Shown one piece after another: positions 60,515 to 64,000 of a stretch of DNA of 64,000 nt; position 1 is the stretch's first letter, and each line of letters opens with the position of its first letter. The notes beneath the pieces were generated by a model. That model had not been told where the DNA came from. It did not search any database and was given only the letters and a program-made list of their open reading frames with translations. Source of the DNA: Timema cristinae (taxonomy: Eukaryota > Arthropoda > Insecta > Phasmatodea > Timematidae). The stretch is from positions 41,976,355-42,040,354 of the forward strand of contig JBCFYV010000012.1 of the NCBI GenBank assembly GCA_039000515.1. The letters run 5' to 3'. A program made the translations under genes and the position numbers.

Positions 60515-60790
60515 CTTTTTTATTTATTTATTTATTTATTTGGCACCAAGTCCTACTACTCATTTGGGTTATGTCTACGCTTAAGCACTAATTACGGTAA
60601 TGGTTTAGGAATTTGGAAGGTTAAATATAGATTAAGTGAATCCGCATTTACATGGAGGGAGAGTGTAAAACCATTTTGGAAAAACCATCACCAATTCACC
60701 CAACCGAGATTCGAACTCGATCTCCCCGTCCTCGGCTGTGTGAGTCAACACGAAACTAACGCGTTAGCCAACTACGCCACTGAGGTTTGT
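60515..60790 (-). mobile_element. tRNA-derived SINE, type B, full length
   Basis: Minus strand: cctcagtggcgtagttggct aacgcgttag, B-box-like gagttcgaatctcggttg, body 'ctccctccatgtaaatgcgg', and tail 'aaatgagtagtaggacttgg' then (AAAT)n. taaaatattag flanks perfectly at 60504-60514 and 60791-60801. Confidence 0.92.
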
Positions 60791-60799
60791 TAAAATATT

Positions 60800-60935
60800 A
60801 GTGAAGAATGGCTTTGAGCATGGAACGTGTCCTGGATATTTTTGTGGTATAGCCTTCGCCAATTAAGCCTGGGCTACTGAGTTCAATTCCTGTATTAAAG
60901 TGTTATTTTTCAATTTATGAATAAGGTCTAGTCAT
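60800..60935 (+). repeat. tRNA-like repeat, type C, plus strand, degenerate
   Basis: 'agtgaagaatggctttgagc', gtcctggatatttttgtggt, 'gagttcaattcctgtattaa' and agtgttatttttcaatt. Confidence 0.6.
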
Positions 60936-60944
60936 GTTTTATGA

Positions 60945-61100
60945 TGATGGGAAGGGTGGGGTTTAAATCCCATCCAGTGTATTGAGAGACATCTCTCTTA
61001 ACTGGTTTACTATTTGCCCTCGAAGATAATTCAGGTTTAATTCCTAAACCTTTCTTATCACTGATTCATTAATCCATATAATTAGTGAGATGCGGTGATA
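60945..61100 (+). mobile_element. SINE-like, type D trace
   Basis: 'ggtttaaatcccatccagtg' is B-box-like; the remainder ('tccatataattagtgagatg', cggtgata) resembles the shared 3' tail. Confidence 0.4.
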
Positions 61101-61289
61101 CAAATAGAAAAAGAAAAAATTGCTTCCCTCAGTCTATAATGTGTATTTTCTTTTCTTTTGAAAAACAAATATATGCCAATAAAGTGAAAAAGGGTTTCTT
61201 TACAAAGATGTTGTGTAATAAAAAGTATTACGTCACATTAACAACAAAACTAAAATTCAAATTATAAAGCTAAATACATAATTATTTCA

Positions 61290-61435
61290 CCCTGTCATAC
61301 TACCCAGCCAGGCTCTCTTCATCTAAACACGCTAATAGATCAGGTATTATGAAAGTAGAAGTATAGTAGAATTGGCGATAGAGTGAGAACTATTCATATA
61401 AAAAACCACCCTCAGTATACCCGTCATGTTTAAAA
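61290..61435 (-). mobile_element. SINE-like fragment, type D trace
   Basis: ccctgtcatactacccagcc matches the shared tail complement, and 'aaaccaccctcagtataccc' matches the type D body complement at 35660. Confidence 0.45.
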
Positions 61436-63165
61436 ATGTGGTCCTATTATCACAGAAAAATTATATTAGACAATAATGACATCATTTGCCCACAAAAGTG
61501 AACTACTTAAACTTCGGGGACTTGTGCTAAAAAAAATAACAAATAACTGGTATCATTGAATTTTTTGCAACGTCCTATAATGTTCTAAATATTAATCCCG
61601 TATCTCAGAAAATGATGTTTTTTTAATGTTTGATGACGCAGCAAGAACTAATTGAGGAATATTTGGAGGGGATCCGACCTATTTACTCTTGATTAAAAAA
61701 ATTAATATCTGTTGCGAAAATACAATAGTGCCTGTTACAGAAGTTTAATACCAATTGAGAAATTCCATGATAATAGATTTTCTAAATATTCAACAGATAC
61801 ATTATTTGAAGCCAGTCTGACAAATGGTAACCGTCCTTACATCAATAAAAACTAACGGAAAATGTCAATAGTGTCATTTTCAGAGAATACAAATATTTTA
61901 AAATGGGTGTAGTAGCTTTTTGAAAAGTCAAATATGGTTTACAGTTCTAGAATATAAATTTAAATTAGTTGTTTAACACGATATTAATTATTTGTTCCAG
62001 GTTCCATAATTAAATTTAACTATCTTTCCTGCTTCTATACTGTCAGCTCTACTTTTATTTGACATCAAAATAGTATGAGAAAGTTTAGTCTGGTGACCAG
62101 CAGAGGTGTTGTCGAACGGAGATTTACACGGGTAAAATATACAGTACATAAGATTTTATTTGATTATTTCTGTGTCCACTTTAAAGTTTAAGCTGCCTTT
62201 TAAAGGGATGATTCATCTATTGGTCTGAATATTCATCTATGTGAATATAAGTTCAAATTAAATGAAAATAATGAAATTGTATATGTGTAAAAACAAAATT
62301 TAATCCTATTTTACTTCTAATGTGAGTAGGTAACAAAAAATTAACACGACATATTATTAGTATTATTTTTATTTAATATTTAAAAGTATTCTGTGATTAC
62401 TTTATGTATTTCAGTTTATTTAGCGATCAAGTAAGACAAAAAGACAATGAAATCCACATTCAACAGGAAAATACAATTTTGATCGTCGGCTTAAGACAAA
62501 TTATTTTTTTAAATTATCAATTTTATTGTATTTTAGTACAAGAAAAAAACCTGATTAAACGGACGTCCTAGTTATATCCATGTGGAATTTCATCACAATA
62601 GGAATAGTGGTTTAGGCATGGTTTAGTTAAAAGAGATGGACAACACTTCATTTTTCTATTAATGTAGAATAGAAAACAATGTTATTGAAAATGTCATGTC
62701 GGAAGTGAAACGGATCGATATTCAATCAAATGTAATTTTTTCCACGCGATTTCATATGTAATGCATGATGATTACGCTAATGAGGTATTGATGAGGAAGA
62801 TTTATATTTAAAAAAAAATTACTCGCATTCACCTGGAAGGAGAACAGGAAACTACTAATCGAAATCAACCTGGCTTGGATTAAATTAAAAAATTTCTTCA
62901 TTATCGGGAAACTGGACATTGCGACCCTAAATAATTTGTCCACATGCCCAATGCAGCATTCATTTTTTGATTCAGAGTGTACAGTAGTAGTATTCGAGAA
63001 GTTTGGCGATCCATATAGATCTGCACTCATTCGTAGCAAATGTTAGATTACTAAGTTCATCCAACCGAGAAGGCCCGCGTGCTTTAGGTCGGAAACAAGC
63101 ATTACTCTTAAAGTTCGAGACAATTAAATTCAACCAGTCTCTCAAGACACGAGGATATTATTACT
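61436..63165. other. AT-rich sequence, nothing recognised
   Basis: A 95-codon minus frame at 62752-63039 has no recognised domain. Confidence 0.4.
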
Positions 63166-63167
63166 AA

Positions 63168-63243
63168 GGTGAGGTAGTAACAATTAGTATAATGAAGTGT
63201 ATTAATGAGATGAGGTAGTGACAATTAGTACAATGAAGTGTAT
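63168..63243 (+). repeat. direct duplication of ~42 bp
   Basis: gaggtagtaacaattagtat aatgaagtgtat and a near copy with two changes, in tandem. Confidence 0.8.
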
Positions 63244-63524
63244 ATACCACCGTCTTTTTGCTAATGAACATTTTTAATTATATCGTAATACTTGGTGAAG
63301 AAACACATCCAAAAATGAAATGTAATTTTGCTTGCCAATGCAATACTTATTTTATTTACTAAAATTTATACGAATCTACAAATGATTTGAAACTTATCTT
63401 TGGATTCACGATTTAATTTTTTTTCCCTTGCTTTTGAATTTCAACGACTTATAATATCACGACACGAGAATTTTTATAAACTAGAGTGAAAGAGCCTACA
63501 AATTTTGTTTGGAAATACATTTTA

Positions 63525-63710
63525 ACATACTTCCAGGGCTCCTTTACATGCCTTAATTGACATGGGACCAACGGCTTTAGTTCCCCTTTGAAGGAGGTTG
63601 TGATACAGATTTTTATCACTCAAGAAAAATCCATTGACCCCAGCTGAGTTTGAACTCACAAGCGTCGAATCTTAAGGCGAGCAATTTACCCCAAGGCCAC
63701 CGAATTTGAC
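63525..63710 (-). mobile_element. tRNA-derived SINE, type E
   Basis: The minus strand starts ggtggccttggggtaaattg with B-box-like gagttcaaactcagc; the body runs into 'cacaacctccttcaaagggg' and 'aaggcatgtaaaggagccct'. A single copy in the window, and a different head from types A to D. Confidence 0.6.
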
Positions 63711-64000
63711 CACACACAATATACCTGACCGAGATTCAAAACTCAACCTTACTTGTGTCCGGTGATAAAGTTTTTTGATAGCTTGAGGTCTAAGACAAGA
63801 TATTCAACCATCTTAAATAACGTAATAGCCAACAATAGCCAATTACAACTTTAAATTAAATCCCTGCATCAAAAACTTAGTTAATTAAATGGTAAAGGAA
63901 CAAAGTATGTTAAACTTATGTTGTAGGTTATTGGCTTTAGATAAATCTTTTCTAAGATTCAAAACTATTACTTGAACTCTCTGTTCAAAATTTTAAATGG
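63711..64000. other. AT-rich window end, nothing recognised
   Basis: A possible further tRNA-like trace (cgagattcaaaac at 63730) is too short to call. Confidence 0.4.

Overview
This is eukaryotic, almost certainly arthropod (probably insect), nuclear DNA. It is AT-rich, has no operon-like gene packing, and is filled with insect-type mobile elements: a 3' fragment of an R1-clade-like LINE, Tc1/mariner and hAT remnants, a Maverick/Polinton, a Ty3/gypsy-like gag region and many tRNA-derived SINEs. I see no convincing intact host gene. Nearly every recognisable protein segment belongs to a decayed transposable element. Long stretches are unique AT-rich sequence with no supportable feature; they could be intergenic or intronic.

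Layout. 0.7-2.5 kb: 5'-truncated LINE on the minus strand with a target-site duplication. 2.5-4.7 kb: three degenerate ~0.7 kb tandem units, with an inverted relative at 17.0-17.8 kb. 6.5-6.8 kb: SINE. 8.3-9.6 kb: dead Tc1-like transposon with perfect 24-bp terminal inverted repeats. ~12 kb: Polinton-type integrase scrap. 18.6-19.4 kb: hAT deletion derivative keeping one zinc-finger exon. 24-29 kb: SINEs and a ~130-bp satellite-like array. 29.7-35.6 kb: a 5.8-kb internally deleted Maverick/Polinton with ~0.5-kb terminal inverted repeats and broken polymerase, capsid and protease genes. It sits inside a SINE with a 6-bp duplication. 36-39 kb: SINEs and a 39-bp minisatellite. 40.7-44.7 kb: a ~4-kb element with ~380-bp inverted repeats around a broken gene of an invertebrate family I recognise only as uncharacterised; its product ends in a Cys-rich segment. 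45.4-46.4 kb: 30-bp and ~46-bp minisatellites. 46.5-47.1 kb: two SINEs head to head, with two nested duplications that give their order of insertion. 47.3-50.3 kb: LTR-like sequence, primer-binding-like site, 70-bp leader repeats and a broken gag without pol. 53-61 kb: a cluster of tRNA-like repeats, a second hAT scrap and 46/92-bp repeats. 61-64 kb: mostly unique sequence with one more tRNA-derived SINE.

How the parts relate. The window records successive insertions. Several SINE types with different tRNA-like heads share one 3' tail, which suggests mobilisation by the same LINE machinery. The most unusual items are the ~4-kb inverted-repeat element at 40.7-44.7 kb, the SINE-embedded Polinton deletion derivative, and the modular SINE set. 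All calls come from reading the sequence by eye; no database search was possible.
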